Notes: generated by a model not told the origin, from the letters alone. A stretch of 64,000 nucleotides of DNA from Luidia sarsii (GCA_949987565.1 OX465110.1:12741456-12805455); one strand, 5' to 3'. Numbered from the stretch's first letter, positions 22,378 through 33,760 are shown. Made by a program: numbers and translations.

Positions 22378-22622
22378 AACATGTATAAGATGTCCGTAAC
22401 TGTTGCGTAACACAAGTGGCCTTGTGTGAAAGACGCTCGCCTGTCAACGTGTAGGTTCGTGGTTCGATCCCAGGGGTATTTTTAACTTATTTTTTTCTCA
22501 GCACGATAGTGCGGTATAAGGTGTTTAAAAAACTCCCGCAAACACCAACGTCGCACGTGGCGCATCTAGATGGGTCACTGTGACGCTGGGACTGTCCTCG
22601 TAATCCAGGTTCGCGTCTTCGT
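22378..22622 (+). repeat. tRNA-like SINE-type repeat, copy 1
   Basis: About 245 bp starting ACATGTATAAGATGTCCGTA, with a good internal B-box (GGTTCGATCCC near 22461) and a weak A-box-like TGGCCTTGTGTG. About 89% similar by eye to 23101-23342. Either a tRNA-derived SINE or a component of the host transposon. Confidence 0.55.
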
Positions 22623-22859
22623 ACAGGGACACATGCGTTTGGTCGACTCGGCGGCCAAGGTCTAGGGGCCGCTGTGTTTCCTCCCTCACATGGCGCAGGG
22701 TCTACGGGCCTATATGGATGAGGTCAGGGAAGGACGTGCGGTGGACCGGTACCGAGGCCTTAAGAGCTCTAATAGATCCGTGCACACGGGACGACCCTGG
22801 AGGTCCCGGGGATCTGAAAGCTTGGTCTGACACCGCATAACTTTTTTTTTTTAAGTGTT

Positions 22860-23085
22860 TCGTGTTTGTTTTTTTCTATTCATTTTTAGCTGTTTGGTCT
22901 TCCGAAACAACTTTTGTTTTCATTTTTTTTCTATACATTTTTTTTTTCCCCTTTTTTGTCCATCTGTTTCGGTCTTCCGAAACGGCTCTTGTCTTCGTTC
23001 TGTTTTGTTTTCCTATTCAATCTTTTTTCTTAGTTGTTTCGGTCTTTCAAAAACAGCTCTTGTTTTCGTTTTTTGTAAATACCCT
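22860..23085 (+). repeat. Three degenerate copies of a T-rich unit
   Basis: TGTTTGGTCTTCCGAAACAA, TGTTTCGGTCTTCCGAAACG and TGTTTCGGTCTTTCAAAAAC recur at about 90 and 62 bp spacing, each followed by CTCTTGTTTTCGTT-like sequence. Confidence 0.6.
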
Positions 23086-23100
23086 TTTAAACTTTTTTTT

Positions 23101-23342
23101 AACGTGTAAGATATCCAAAACTGTTGCGTAACACAAGTGTCCTTGTGTGAAAGACGTTCGACTGCCAACGTGTTGGTTCGTGGTTCGATCCCGGGGGTAT
23201 TTTTCATTTATTTTTTCCCAGCAAGACTGTGCTGTATAAGGTGTTTAAAAAAACTCCCGCAAACACCAACGTCGCATGTGGCGCATCTCGATGGGTCGGT
23301 GTGATGCAGGGACTCTCCTCGTAATTCAGGTTCGCGTCTCCG
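23101..23342 (+). repeat. tRNA-like SINE-type repeat, copy 2
   Basis: Direct repeat of 22378-22622 with B-box GGTTCGATCCC near 23183. Both copies end in AGGTTCGCGTCT. Confidence 0.55.
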
Positions 23343-23396
23343 TGTTGACCCGTCTTCGATGACGTCACGGTTTTGTTTATCGGCCATCTTGGATCT
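23343..23396 (+). mobile_element. Fragment of the CTATAGACCC element family
   Basis: GACCCGTCTTCGATGACGTC then ACGGTTTTGTTTATCGGCCA then TCTTGGAT is essentially identical to 2205-2253. Confidence 0.75.
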
Positions 23397-23828
23397 TTTA
23401 ACCAAAGTTTAGCGTATTCAATCTAACAGAAAACAGTTCTCTTCAGGCAGGAAACTATAAAGGAATGATTTACTACTCATACTTATGAGATATGCTGAAT
23501 TCGAACTCCAAACACGATCCACAACATTCCCGTTGCCAAGGGGTTTTGATTTCTGTAACACTTTATTTAGCGCGTACGCGCGCTACACTCACTGACTAAG
23601 CTCCACGTTCGGACCGCAAACTTCAACGCTGTTTTTCTTGAAAAGTGTTTTCCGTTACACGGCTTCGCCTCGGCGTCTTTCTCGCGCTGTAACTTTATAA
23701 ATCTTTACCGCACGGAAATAATTTTGATATCATTTGAAAGCTAATGATATACTCTTTCACATCATTAGAAAATATCAAAATCTCAAAAGTGGGCGTTATT
23801 CCCCATAATGCTGTGCCGGGTCACATAT

Positions 23829-25485
23829 AGAAGAACTTTATAACTATCCTATTTCTACAGATGTGACTATTACAGACACATTATCACAAGGAGGGTCAGG
23901 GCAACAAGAAATACAAGATGATCCTGAAATTTTAAGAAGTGAAGTAATAGAAGCGGTAAATTACTTGAAATGTGGAAAAGCAGCTGGAGTGGATAACATC
24001 ACACCAGAATTAATAAAGAATGGAGGTGAAAACAATGATAAATGCATTACTCAAAATATGTAACAACATATGGAGGAATGGAGAATGGCCATCACAATAA
24101 ACACAGTCTCTAATGATAGCACTACCCAAGAAGGGAAATCCACATAAATGTAACAACTACAGAACCATAAGTTTAATTAGTCATCCAAGTAAAGTCCTTC
24201 TTAGAATAATAAACAATAGATTAAAGGTACAAGTTGAACATGTACTCTCGGAGGAGCAAGCTGGTTTTAGAGCAGGACGCAGTACAATCGAGCAAATATC
24301 TAATGTCAGAATTCTTTGTGAGAAGTATAGAGACCATCTAATGGAAATCCACCACTACTTCATTGATTTCAAGAAAGCGTTTGACAGGGTCTGGAGAGAA
24401 GCACTGTGGTTAATTCTGAAGAAGAACAATGTCAGTCTGAATATGTGTAACATTATTAGCTCTTTGTATGAAAGAGGCAGCAGTGCTGTATAGTGACTGA
24501 GAATAGTACTTTAAAATGGTTTAAGGCGTCAGCAGTAGGTGTGAGACATGGGTGCATACTCTCACCATGTCTATTTCATGTTTTCTTAGAAGAAATTATG
24601 CAAGAAGCACTTTCAGACTTCACTGGAACAGTATCGGTAGGTGGTCGTAATACTTAAAATTTACGATTTGCCGACGACATTGATTTAATAGCTGGTTCTA
24701 AGGATGAACTAAAGTATTTGACAGAAAGACTGGACAGCACAGCAAGAAGTTATGGCATGGAAATTAGTAGAGAGAAGAGCAAAGTAATGGTAACATCAAG
24801 AAAGAATAATGAAAATGTTGGAGAGGAGGATAATACGGAGATAAAGGTGAATGGAGAAGTACTAGAAGAAGTGAGCAAGTTCCAATATCTGGGCTCTACA
24901 CTGAATGAAGATATTACATCAAAAGATGAAATTAAGAAAGATTGGCTATAGCTACTGGCCAATTAGCCAAATTGAATAAATTATGGAGTAGCCGTAATAT
25001 CTTGCTACCAACCAAGTTTAAATTAATGCATTCACTAATAACATCAATAGCATTATACGGATGTGAAGCTTGGACGTATAGTGTTCTCCTGGAAAAGTGA
25101 ATAGAGGCTTTTGAAATGCGATGCTACAGAAAATTGTTACGCATAAGTTGGAAAGACCACCGAACAAATGAGTCTGTAAGGAGTGAAATTCGTAAGAAAG
25201 TTGGAGAATTTGAGCCATTTTACTAGAAGTAGCACAGAAGAGAAAGTTGCAATGGTTTGGACATGTATAAGCAGAAGACCTGGAACATTGGCGCATGATG
25301 TCATGCATGGAATGGTTAATGGAAGTAGGAGAAGAGGCAGACCTAGAGCAAATTGGAGTGGAGATGTTGGACAATGGACTGGACAAACAGTGGTGGAATG
25401 CGTGAGGGCAGCTCAAGATAGAAAGAATTGGAGGAAGACACTCAACACTGTGCCCCAACGGCTTTTAGCTACGGGAGTGACCTGA
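23829..25485 (+). pseudogene. LINE reverse transcriptase domain (degenerate)
   Basis: RT motifs in order: SEVIEAVNYLKCGKAAGVDN (about 23935), IALPKKGNPHKCNNYRTISL (24113), LSEEQAGFRAGRSTIEQ (24247), FIDFKKAFDRVWR (24361; motif A Asp), RHGCILSPCLFHVF (24545; motif B region), FADDIDLIAGSKDEL (24667; motif C with the Asp-Asp pair), KFQYLGSTLNEDI (24880), then LYGCEAWTYS, EAFEMRCYRKLLRI and LQWFGHV. At least four frame changes and several stops interrupt it. Confidence 0.85.
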
Positions 25486-25491
25486 CCTGAC

Positions 25492-25500
25492 CTATAGATG
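25492..25500 (+). repeat. Right target-site duplication of the LINE
   Basis: CTATAGATG, identical to 19418-19426. Confidence 0.75.
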
Positions 25501-25560
25501 AGGGCGCCCTTCACGGAAATGACGCTACGCATCAGTCTATGACATGGACATGGTAAAAAA

Positions 25561-27417
25561 AAGCATGGATGGAGGTAGAGCATGGATGGAGGTAAAGCAT
25601 TGGTGGAGGTAAAGCATGGATGGAGGTAAAGCATGGACGGAGGTAAAGCATGGATGGAGGTAGAGCATGGATGGAGGTAAAGCATGGATGGAGGTAAAGC
25701 ATGGATGGAGGTAAAGCATGGATGGAGGTAAAGCATGGATGGAGGTAAAGCATGGATGGAGGTAGAGCATGGATGGAGGTAAAGCATGGATGGAGGTAAA
25801 GCATGGATGGAGGTAGAGCATGGATGGAGGTAAAGCATGGATGGAGGTAAAGCATGGATGGAGGTAAAGCATGGATGGAGGTAAAGCATGGATGGAGGTA
25901 AAGCATGGATGGAGGTAGAGCATGGATGGAGGTAAAGCATGGATGGAGGTAAAGCATGGATGGAGGTAGAGCATGGATGGAGGTAAAGCATGGATGGAGG
26001 TAAAGCATGGATGGAGGTAAAGCATGGATGGAGGTAAAGCATGGATGGAGGTAAAGCATGGATGGAGGTAAAGCATGGATGGAGGTAGAGCATGGATGGA
26101 GGTAAATAATGGATGGAGGTAGAGCATGGATGGAGGTAAAGCATGGATGGAGGTAAAGCATGGATGGAGGTAAAGCATGGATGGAGGTAGAGCATGGATG
26201 GAGGTAAAGCATGGATGGAGGTAAAGCATGGATGGAGGTAAAGCATGGATGGAGGTAAAGCATGGATGGAGGTAAAGCATGGATGGAGGTAAAGCATGGA
26301 TGGAGGTAGAGCATGGATGGAGGTAAAGCATGGATGGAGGTAAAGCATGGATGGAGGTAGAGCATGGATGGAGGTACAGCATGGATGGAGGTAAAGCATG
26401 GATGGAGGTAAAGCATGGATGGAGGTAAAGCATGGATGGAGGTAAAGCATGGATGGAGGTACAGCATGGATGGAGGTAAAGCATGGATGGAGGTAAAGCA
26501 TGGATGGAGGTAAAGCATGGATGGAGGTAAAGCATGGATGGAGGTAAAGCATGGATGGAGGTAAAGCATGGATGGAGGTAAAGCATGGATGGAGGTAAAG
26601 CATGGATGGAGGTAAAGCATGGATGGAGGTAAAGCATGGATGGAGGTAGAGCATGGATGGAGGTAAAGCATGGATGGAGGTAGAGCATGGATGGAGGTAA
26701 AGCATGGATGGAGGTAAAGCATGGATGGAGGTAAAGCATGAATGTAGGTAAAGCATGGATGAAGGTAAAGCATGGATGGAGGTAAAGCATGGATGGAGGT
26801 AAAGCATGGATGGAGGTAAAGCATGGATGGAGGTAAAGCATGGATGGAGGTAAAGCATGGATTGAGGTAAAGCATGGATGGAGGTAAAGCATGGATGGAG
26901 GTAAAGCATGGATGGAGGTAGAGCATGGATGGAGGTAAAGCATGGATGGAGGTAGAGCATGGATGGAGGTAAAGCATGGATGGAGGTAAAGCATGGATGG
27001 AGGTAAAGCATGAATGTAGGTAAAGCATGGATGAAGGTAAAGCATGGATGGAGGTAAAGCATGGATGGAGGTAAAGCATGGATGGAGGTAAAGCATGGAT
27101 GGAGGTAAAGCATGGATGGAGGTAAAGCATGGATGGAGGTAAAGCATGGATGGAGGTAAAGCATGGATGGAGGTAAAGCATGGATGGAGGTAAAGCATGG
27201 ATGGAGGTAGAGCATGGATGGAGGTAAAGCATGGATGGAGGTAAAGCATGGATGGAGGTAGAGCATGGATGGAGGTAAAGCATGGATGGAGGTAGAGCAT
27301 GGATGGAGGTAAAGCATGGATGGAGGTAAAGCATGGATGGAGGTAAAGCATGAATGGAGGTAGAGCATGGATGGAGGTAAAGCATGGATGGAGGTAAAGC
27401 ATGGATGGAGGAGGTAA
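25561..27417 (+). repeat. 1.86-kb minisatellite with a 17-bp unit, about 109 copies
   Basis: Unit GCATGGATGGAGGTAAA with GGTAGA and GGTACA variants. On the minus strand all three frames are open for more than 640 codons and give the same repeating 17-residue peptide (MLYLHPCFTSIHALPPS), because three 17-bp units equal 17 codons. A rare variant pair (GAATGTAGG then GATGAAGG) appears at 26739 and again 272 bp (16 units) later. Non-coding repeat in my view. Confidence 0.95.
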
Positions 27418-28900
27418 ACCATATGCGTACGAGCATATAATAATAATAATATGGCGTATGGCAATACTCATTTCTTCCACCCATATTTTTGACGATAATC
27501 TCCCCCATTACGGTGTTCCGATTTCGTTTCTAATAGACACTACGACTATATACTGGCTATAATGGCCTACTGTATGTCTATGTATCAGATACATTCCACC
27601 ACTCCATTTCACCACGCGAGGACCAATTCAAAAAACAATAGGGGCATATGCTTGAATTTACTGCTTGAAGTAATAGTGAAGATGTTTCATATTTAGCGGA
27701 TGCGAGTTAGTTGTGAGCCAAATTATGATGACAATAGACCTATAATGATGCTTTTTTCTTTCGAGAGAAAAACTTGATGAGATTAGGGGGCCTACCAAAA
27801 TCGAAATGTTTCCTTGTTTTGTTTAAATCGCAATGCATATACACCTGAAACTGCCGACGATCGGGACTGCATGGAACACTCATAGCTTTGTGCAGAGGTC
27901 ACGGGCTCGAGTCCCGATGAGTGTCATGTTTCACCTTCTCCAGAATAATCAACTCATGCGTGCAAAGAGGACGGGGGACTATCACCATGACGCGGAGTTT
28001 TGTCTCTGACAATGTAGCAAGCACGCGCGCCAGCCCTTCGCTGTCAACTCAAAAATCATTATACGTGTCGCCTCCGTCCTTCTAAAATTAATTTGATCGG
28101 CCTGCACGGCAGCTGGGGCCAGCGGCACGGCGGAGATGCATCGCTCGAGGAGAATTACTCAAAGTCACTTTATTTCGAATGTAAATAAACGGGCACCTTT
28201 GCAAGGGAAGAGTAATGTAACGAAGTAAGGCTGAAAGGTTTAGGTCGGGTGTCATTACAATTTATTTACATTTCTAAGAGCCGTTTAACTTTAAAGGTCG
28301 CCGTATTTTGGAATTCTGTTTATTTATTGTTTTTAAATAATACTGTGGTGACAGCAAAATCCACTCATGATTTGGGAAAGAGATTGAAAACGGGGAGTAG
28401 CCACGCCCCTGTAGAGGTCGTCATCGGTGACGTCAGGAGAGGACAACCCGGTCCATTAATCTTGTCGAGGAAGTATTAGCCTACATACCGTTCGTATATG
28501 CAAACAGTCAGTGGACGTTTTTTCACGAGAACCTAGTTCAGGAGTAAATAGGCCTACAGACACATTCGTTGGCATGCCTGCAATACTCGTTGAAAATTGC
28601 AACAACTTGTATTTATTCCCAGACGTACGATCCTAGAATAAGCAAGAATTACTGCAGTTTACCACTCTGTGGCAATGCACGAAAATTGACAAACTCGAAT
28701 TATTTTAAGACACACTTTTGTATGCTTTAGTCAAGCTATTTGTCCGAGTATTGGGCCATGAGCACGAGTACGAGTACGTCGTTGGCCGAGTATTACTAGA
28801 TTACGCCGTTGGCCGATTACGAATAGCCTACCACTTCACCTTGAGTACAGATATAGGACAGGTAGGCCTACTCGACAATTACAATTTATAGGGTATTATA
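27418..28900. other. No supported gene; one possible tRNA-like fragment
   Basis: 27882-27940 has a B-box-like GGGCTCGAGTCCC and an A-box-like word about 30 bp upstream, possibly a SINE remnant. The rest shows only short ORFs. Confidence 0.4.
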
Positions 28901-28992
28901 CTTAGTACTAGTACATGTACTTAACTTAATAGTACTAGTACTAGGCCATCAACTACTAGTAATACTAATTAGTATTAGTAATACTAATTACT
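28900..28992. repeat. AT-rich palindromic block of TAGTACTAGTAC words
   Basis: Self-complementary words AGTACTAGTACATGTACT, AGTACTAGTACT and AATACTAATTAGTATTAGTA are packed together and could form a cruciform. Confidence 0.6.
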
Positions 28993-29203
28993 ATAATATT
29001 GCAGGGACATCATTTCATTCAAGCTACCTCCATGATTCAAGAATGGGTAGGCCTATAATTCTACGACTTTTACGAGTGGGCCTACGAGAAAGATTATAAG
29101 TGCAAACCTTACTAGTGACCAACTAGAACAGTGGCTTGCTGTCATGGTCATGGATCATGTATTCTTCAAGCAATGATAACAAAGGCACACTAACGTACTG
29201 TAA

Positions 29204-29326
29204 ACTAGTCCGACTAACTTGGACCCGACAAGTCACATTTTTTTTATCGAAATTTGAAATTTGGAGGAAATTTCAAATTTCGATAAAAAAGGTGACTTGT
29301 CTGGTCCAAGTTACTCGGACTACTGT
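29204..29326. mobile_element. Compact hairpin element (about 122 bp)
   Basis: Arms of about 55 bp around a GGAGG loop: ACTAGTCCGACTAACTTGGA ... CGACAAGTCAC ... TATCGAAATTTGAAATTT pairs with AAATTTCAAATTTCGATA ... GTGACTTGTC ... TCCAAGTTACTCGGACTA with few mismatches. Confidence 0.75.
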
Positions 29327-30235
29327 AAACAGACAATAGCTAGGCCTAGGGCAAGGGAAACTAAAAAAGACTTAGCTTTTTCCAGGGGGCTTGCTGTAAA
29401 TGTGGGATGACATTCGCCGTCTCAACTTGCCTCGTGTGGCCTGCTCGTGTGCCAACTGCAAATATTCACTTTGACAGCCTCCGTAGCACTTAGCAGACCT
29501 CCCTGCGAAGAGCTCAAATTTTTGGCGGCAAGCTGATCGTCTGCGTGTCCATGAGCACGTTGCAGACGTCGTCTGTCAATATCCCCGTATCCCCCAATGA
29601 TGAACTAAGTTAATGTCCGCATCACCGTAAAGGCACCAGACTAGATTCACACGTTGTCTGAATCAAGTTCCATAAGCACAACTCGTCATTCGTCACGCAA
29701 GTCAGGCACCCGAGAAATACAACCACATGCATTATAATTGTAGGCCTAGTTGATTCAGGGTACCAGACCACTCGAAGTTGTGAGCACGAGTTCATGTTGT
29801 AATTTCAGCTGAATTATACACTTTTGGGAATGGAAGGGAAACAGGATTAAAAACAAATCAACTATGAAAGACAAGGGAAAAGATCAGGACAAACGCTTTC
29901 GAATGGTTCTCGAACTTGACACGAACACGAACGTACATGTACTGAGTTGCGAAGGGAAATACCTTGGGCAACTAAAAAAATGCAATAGGAACATGGCTAT
30001 AATTATAAGGAAAAAAATCCTGTGCGGCCCATAGGCTTACTACGCAATCCCGACATTCAACGTTTCTCATGTGCAGAATCAGAAACCGGCAGAAATAATG
30101 ATATAGGCCTAATAATATTTGGGTTTGGTGACGATTTTTCCTCCAAAAATTGTTTCAAATGCAATACGCTATATATTTCGACGCGTATACGAATTCAATA
30201 TTAAAACAAATTAAATAGGCCTAAACAGCTTCAAA
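29327..30235. other. No gene seen
   Basis: Unique-looking sequence with repeated TAGGCCTA-type words (for example near 29342, 29742, 30104 and 30213). No ORF of note. Confidence 0.4.
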
Positions 30236-30402
30236 GGTTAATACAAAAACTGTTGCAAACTGGTAACTGACTAAAATGACCTGCAATACATAAATCTCAA
30301 AAGTTCGAGGACCTGACGTTTCGATCCTAGCAAGACCTTTGGGAAAGGTCGTAATAGAATCGAAACGCCAGGCCCTCTAACTTTTGAGATTTGCTTTATT
30401 TT
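30236..30402. mobile_element. Solo Penelope-like end, palindromic
   Basis: AAAACTGTTGCAAACTGGTA ... GGACCTGACGTTTCGATCCT ... AGCAAGACCTTTGGGAAAGG ... GAATCGAAACGCCAGGCCCT ... CTTTTGAGATTTGC. The same family as 3192-3455. Confidence 0.65.
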
Positions 30403-31445
30403 TGAGCAGACAGACAGACAAACACTGACACACAACACACAAACTAAAGTAAAGGAAAACTGACTGGGTGATTCTACGCAATTTGGGACAGTAGAGGAGA
30501 CATTTTGCCTGGGCTGGGACGAGAGATTTCGCGTTCAACTTCTAGTCCTTGGGCGATTTTCACAAAGCCGTATAATACAGTCTTTGTAACCCAACTTACG
30601 ATGGATATCGTGACCCGTCGTAAGTTGTGATAGGCCGTATAGGCCCCCTATGATTTTTGTGCATAGATCCTCGTCTTACGATTGATCGTATAAAGTAACC
30701 ATGAGTTGGATGAAATCGACTACATGGTCAAGTTCCAACTTTCACAAATAGACCTACTTAACTTTTGATAGAAAGAGAATAAGCGGGCTTGTTTAAGTCG
30801 GTCGATCACACATGACCCCTGTCTACGTCACACATCGTGTTGGGGGGGGGGGGGCCGACCAATTTATAGACGGGACAATCGTCATCAAATGGTGGATTTT
30901 TTTCTCTCCAATCTGAAGAATGGTTCCAAGGGGGCTATGGGCAGAGCGTTCTTGCCGAGCTCTATGACCCCAGATAGATGGTGTTATTAAAACAAAATAA
31001 TAGGGGTGGTTGAATTGGCCCTCGTTAAATCAAAGTGCTTTTATAACTCAGTCATTTCTCCCCTCGAGGAAGGCTAGCTTTACCAAAAAAACCACTTATC
31101 GACGAGAGAAGATCCAGTGGGACCGAGGGTGCTTCACTTTGAGACGGGTTGTTTCTCGAGAGATCAATGACGTCATCGCATGCTTCTCTCCTAGTGACGA
31201 GGGTTTGAAGCTGTCCATTGTACGCTCCGTTTACGACATGGGCGCGGAAGTCAAGCTTAGAGACGTCAGTGAGCTGAGTGTTGTACGACATGGCCGCTTG
31301 TGATGTCTCAGTTTCGGTGAATACCGCCGACCAAACAAGCGGATTGCAATTGTTGTGATCGTCAATGGTGGGAAACGGGGAAGCCAGAGAATTACATTTA
31401 AATTGATAACAATTTACTGGAATAACACGGGGAAACAAATTTGAA
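30403..31445. other. No gene seen
   Basis: A homopolymer G run lies at 30841. Opposing ORFs near 31010-31438 have no domain content or splice context. Confidence 0.4.
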
Positions 31446-31640
31446 GGGATTGAAGAACGAAATATGAATGAGTAATTTGAAAAATGAATGGATTGATCGG
31501 CGAGTGGATAATGGAACGACTGGATGGGATGGAATGGAGTGGATGATTGATTGAATGAAGGAATGAAATGGATGAATGTATGACTGAATACTTAAATGGA
31601 TGGTTGAACGAATGGCTACAAGAATTGTTTCTCAGTGATT
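31446..31640 (+). repeat. Degenerate GAATGGATG simple sequence
   Basis: Loose GAATGAATGGATGGATTGA-type tract. Confidence 0.65.
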
Positions 31641-31675
31641 CTGCTTTTGAGAAAGGTCCTGCTAGGATCAAAACG
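31641..31675 (+). mobile_element. Penelope-like end motif
   Basis: TTTTGAGAAAGGTCCTGCTA then GGATCAAAACGAAAGGCCC, plus-strand orientation. Confidence 0.55.
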
Positions 31676-32644
31676 AAAGGCCCTCCTTTTATTCAAATGC
31701 CTGCTTGAATGAATAGCAGAATGAAATGTTGAATGGGTGCGTTCGTTTAGCTTCTGTGGGTGGGCTCTGGCGTCACTGCCCCCTAACAGAACCAAGCAGG
31801 GTCACTTGGGGGAAGGTGTGTGTGTGTGGGGGGGGGTAACAAGGGTCTATCCAGGAACGCTAATCGAACGCACAAACACAAAATGACTGGCTGTACGGAT
31901 GAATGAACGAATAAATACAACTCAAAACGTGACTTTCCAGCCGTTAATACAGTCAGCAGTCAGCATCTTTACTTCTGAGCATGCGTAATCGGTTCATGCG
32001 CTCCGAACACAAAATGTAACCCTTTTTTTATTTCTGAACTCATAAGCAAACCGACACAGATTATTCTGCGACCATGGCTTTCAGACAGATTTCAACGACA
32101 TGACAGACACGGCACTTTTCTGACCGCAGGAAAATTGCCGACGGAAAAAAATTTATTCACACGTGATACATACAGGCCAGTTTCAAGAAAGCAACGCTGT
32201 AAACAAAAAAATTAGTGAGGCAGGTATCATAATAATCTTGGAGAAAAAAAAAAAAAAAGAGAAATATGATGCTTTTTAAACCAACATCATTGCTTCCTTT
32301 CCAACACACAAAGGCACAGACCCATCGTTATATCCCCACACTATCAAGCAAGGGCATAGGATAGAAATATCTAAATTATGTTTAAAAAAAAGAAGAAACA
32401 AAATATTTGTTACATCTTAGGCAGTTACAACCGATTACTCTATTGCTTATGTTTTTGTATCAAGATACAAAGAGAATACGCTCTAAGATTATTAAGTATT
32501 TAACAGTTTTAATTAGATTTGGTCACGAATTCATGAGGACATCTTCAGTTGGCGTTGTGAGCGTGCGCCACGAATGGGCCCCTCTGAGGAACTTGCAACT
32601 TCCGAGGGGAAATGTTGTTCGGGCGCATTATTTTTAGTGATCAC
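31676..32644. other. No gene seen
   Basis: AT-rich with a poly-A run near 32247. No supported coding sequence. Confidence 0.4.
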
Positions 32645-32828
32645 AACTTGGGCCCTTTTCCAAAAAGGCTTAAGCTTCGGCTCCGTCTCTGTCAATCCAA
32701 AAGCTGAAAACGCGCGTTGGAGTTCTGTGTTGAAAGTTGAAGCTTTGGATTCCTTTTTAAAAATGCAGTGTAACATTTACAACAACAAAAACCAGAAGCC
32801 AAAGTCCTCCCGTTTTCATGCCTTGTAC
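32645..32828 (-). mobile_element. Copy of the AAGGCCCTTTTCCAAAA family
   Basis: GGGCCCTTTTCCAAAAAGGC, CTTCGGCTCCGTCTCTGT and AAAGCTGAAAACGCGCGTTG are inverse to the body of 7521-7778 and 46485-46690. The far end is lost. Confidence 0.55.
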
Positions 32829-33363
32829 TTTAAAAATGGACGAAAATAAGAATGACAAATTCGGAGTCGGATTTTGGAAAAATAATGCCCTCGGTCTCGG
32901 GATTACACAGATCAACACAGATGAATAGGCGCCTTTGTGGAATGACGCACTGCTCTAGAAAACAGCTGCAGTGGACGCCAAGGGGGTGTTGAGCTGCTCC
33001 CACGAAAAAGCAAGACTCATGCATGGGTATTGAGTAAGGCAGGCAATACACTTAGGAGAAAAGCTGTGCACGAGAGTGGCGGTTTTACTACACAGTGGTC
33101 GTGCCGCTGTGACCCAGCCGAGATCCAATCCTGACGGCTGTTACATGCGTGTAAAACGGCCGGCCGAATCAGACGGGGCCACTGATTGGACAGGCCGGGG
33201 TGAAGTTGACCAAAGCTCATTCTTTGCAGTGCACGCCGCCCAAGACACTCAGGTTCACTGATATTTTAACAGAGCCGAGCAAAGTTGGCACTGGCATTAG
33301 TAATTTGCCTCCCTCTCTCTTTCCTGGGAGGGCTGAATAACACAACATTTACAGAATACACCG

Positions 33364-33760
33364 TAACCACTTCACGCCGGGACCTCCGAATTCGGAGCGC
33401 CTGTGGTGTTGCTATGCACAGGGCCCTCTGAATCCGGGCTTCACTATTGTCCAAGTTTTAAACAAAGACTCTTTTCAGCGGAACACAGAACAATCTTTAT
33501 GAAGCTTGGCCGACAGAAGCTACACAGACATCCGATTGTGCCAGCTTTGACTCGCATGTTCACACAGCGTTGGGAATATAGTCTCCTAGTTCATATTGTT
33601 GTAACTTGTAGCACAGTGTAGTCTTACTGACTAATTTCACAGGTATTCATTATTCCCGATTGTTGAGCGAGTTTTGGGGCACATTATTTTTTGGGGCACG
33701 CTCTGTGTGCGGTTTACTGGGGGTATGAGCATTGAAAAGTAGCCCGGTGCAAAGTGGCTA
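33364..33760 (+). mobile_element. TTAA family 2, diverged short copy
   Basis: Begins TAACCACTTCACGCCGGGAC then CTCCGAATTC, shares CAAAGACTCTTTTCAGCG and CGATTGTTGAGCGAG with the intact copies, and ends CCCGGTGCAAAGTGGCTA. About 400 bp against about 705 for the intact copies, with an internal deletion. Confidence 0.65.

Larger units (their letters stand above)
21250..23824. mobile_element. 2.6-kb nonautonomous DNA transposon inserted in the LINE
   Basis: Short terminal inverted repeats GTGACCTGG at the left and CCGGGTCAC at the right, flanked by ATAT on both sides. It could equally be read as a TA duplication with a TGTGACCYGG terminus. Removing it and one duplicate restores an in-frame EYIEELYN junction in the LINE. 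No transposase-like ORF is seen. It carries two copies of a tRNA-like repeat and a fragment of the 2200-2635 element family. Confidence 0.75.
19427..25491 (+). mobile_element. Non-LTR retrotransposon (APE-type), decayed, split by a DNA transposon
   Basis: The element spans two exact 9-bp target-site duplications. In order it has a 5' region of about 450 bp, an apurinic-type endonuclease domain (motifs GTWNVRTL, GDWNVKIG, KNQIDYY, SDHNLL in three frames), a charged linker, then a reverse transcriptase (GKAAGVDNITPELI, NNYRTISLI, GFRAGRSTIEQI, FIDFKKAFDRV, FADDID) and a degenerate C-terminal part (LYGCEAW, LQWFGHV). The 3' end is a short TGACC tandem (TGACCTGACCTGACC), a tail style seen in some short-ORF LINE clades. 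Stops and frameshifts make it non-functional. Without the 2.6-kb insertion it is about 3.5 kb. The clade is not settled; an RTE-like or related group is possible. Confidence 0.85.

Noticed and set aside
25413..27508. Three overlapping minus-strand ORFs of about 650-680 codons
   Set aside because: They arise from a stop-free 17-bp repeat and give the same monotonous peptide in every frame. No start context, splice signals or domain.
31010..31438. Overlapping ORFs on both strands near 31.2 kb
   Set aside because: Neither peptide has a recognisable domain, and no flanking splice signals fit.
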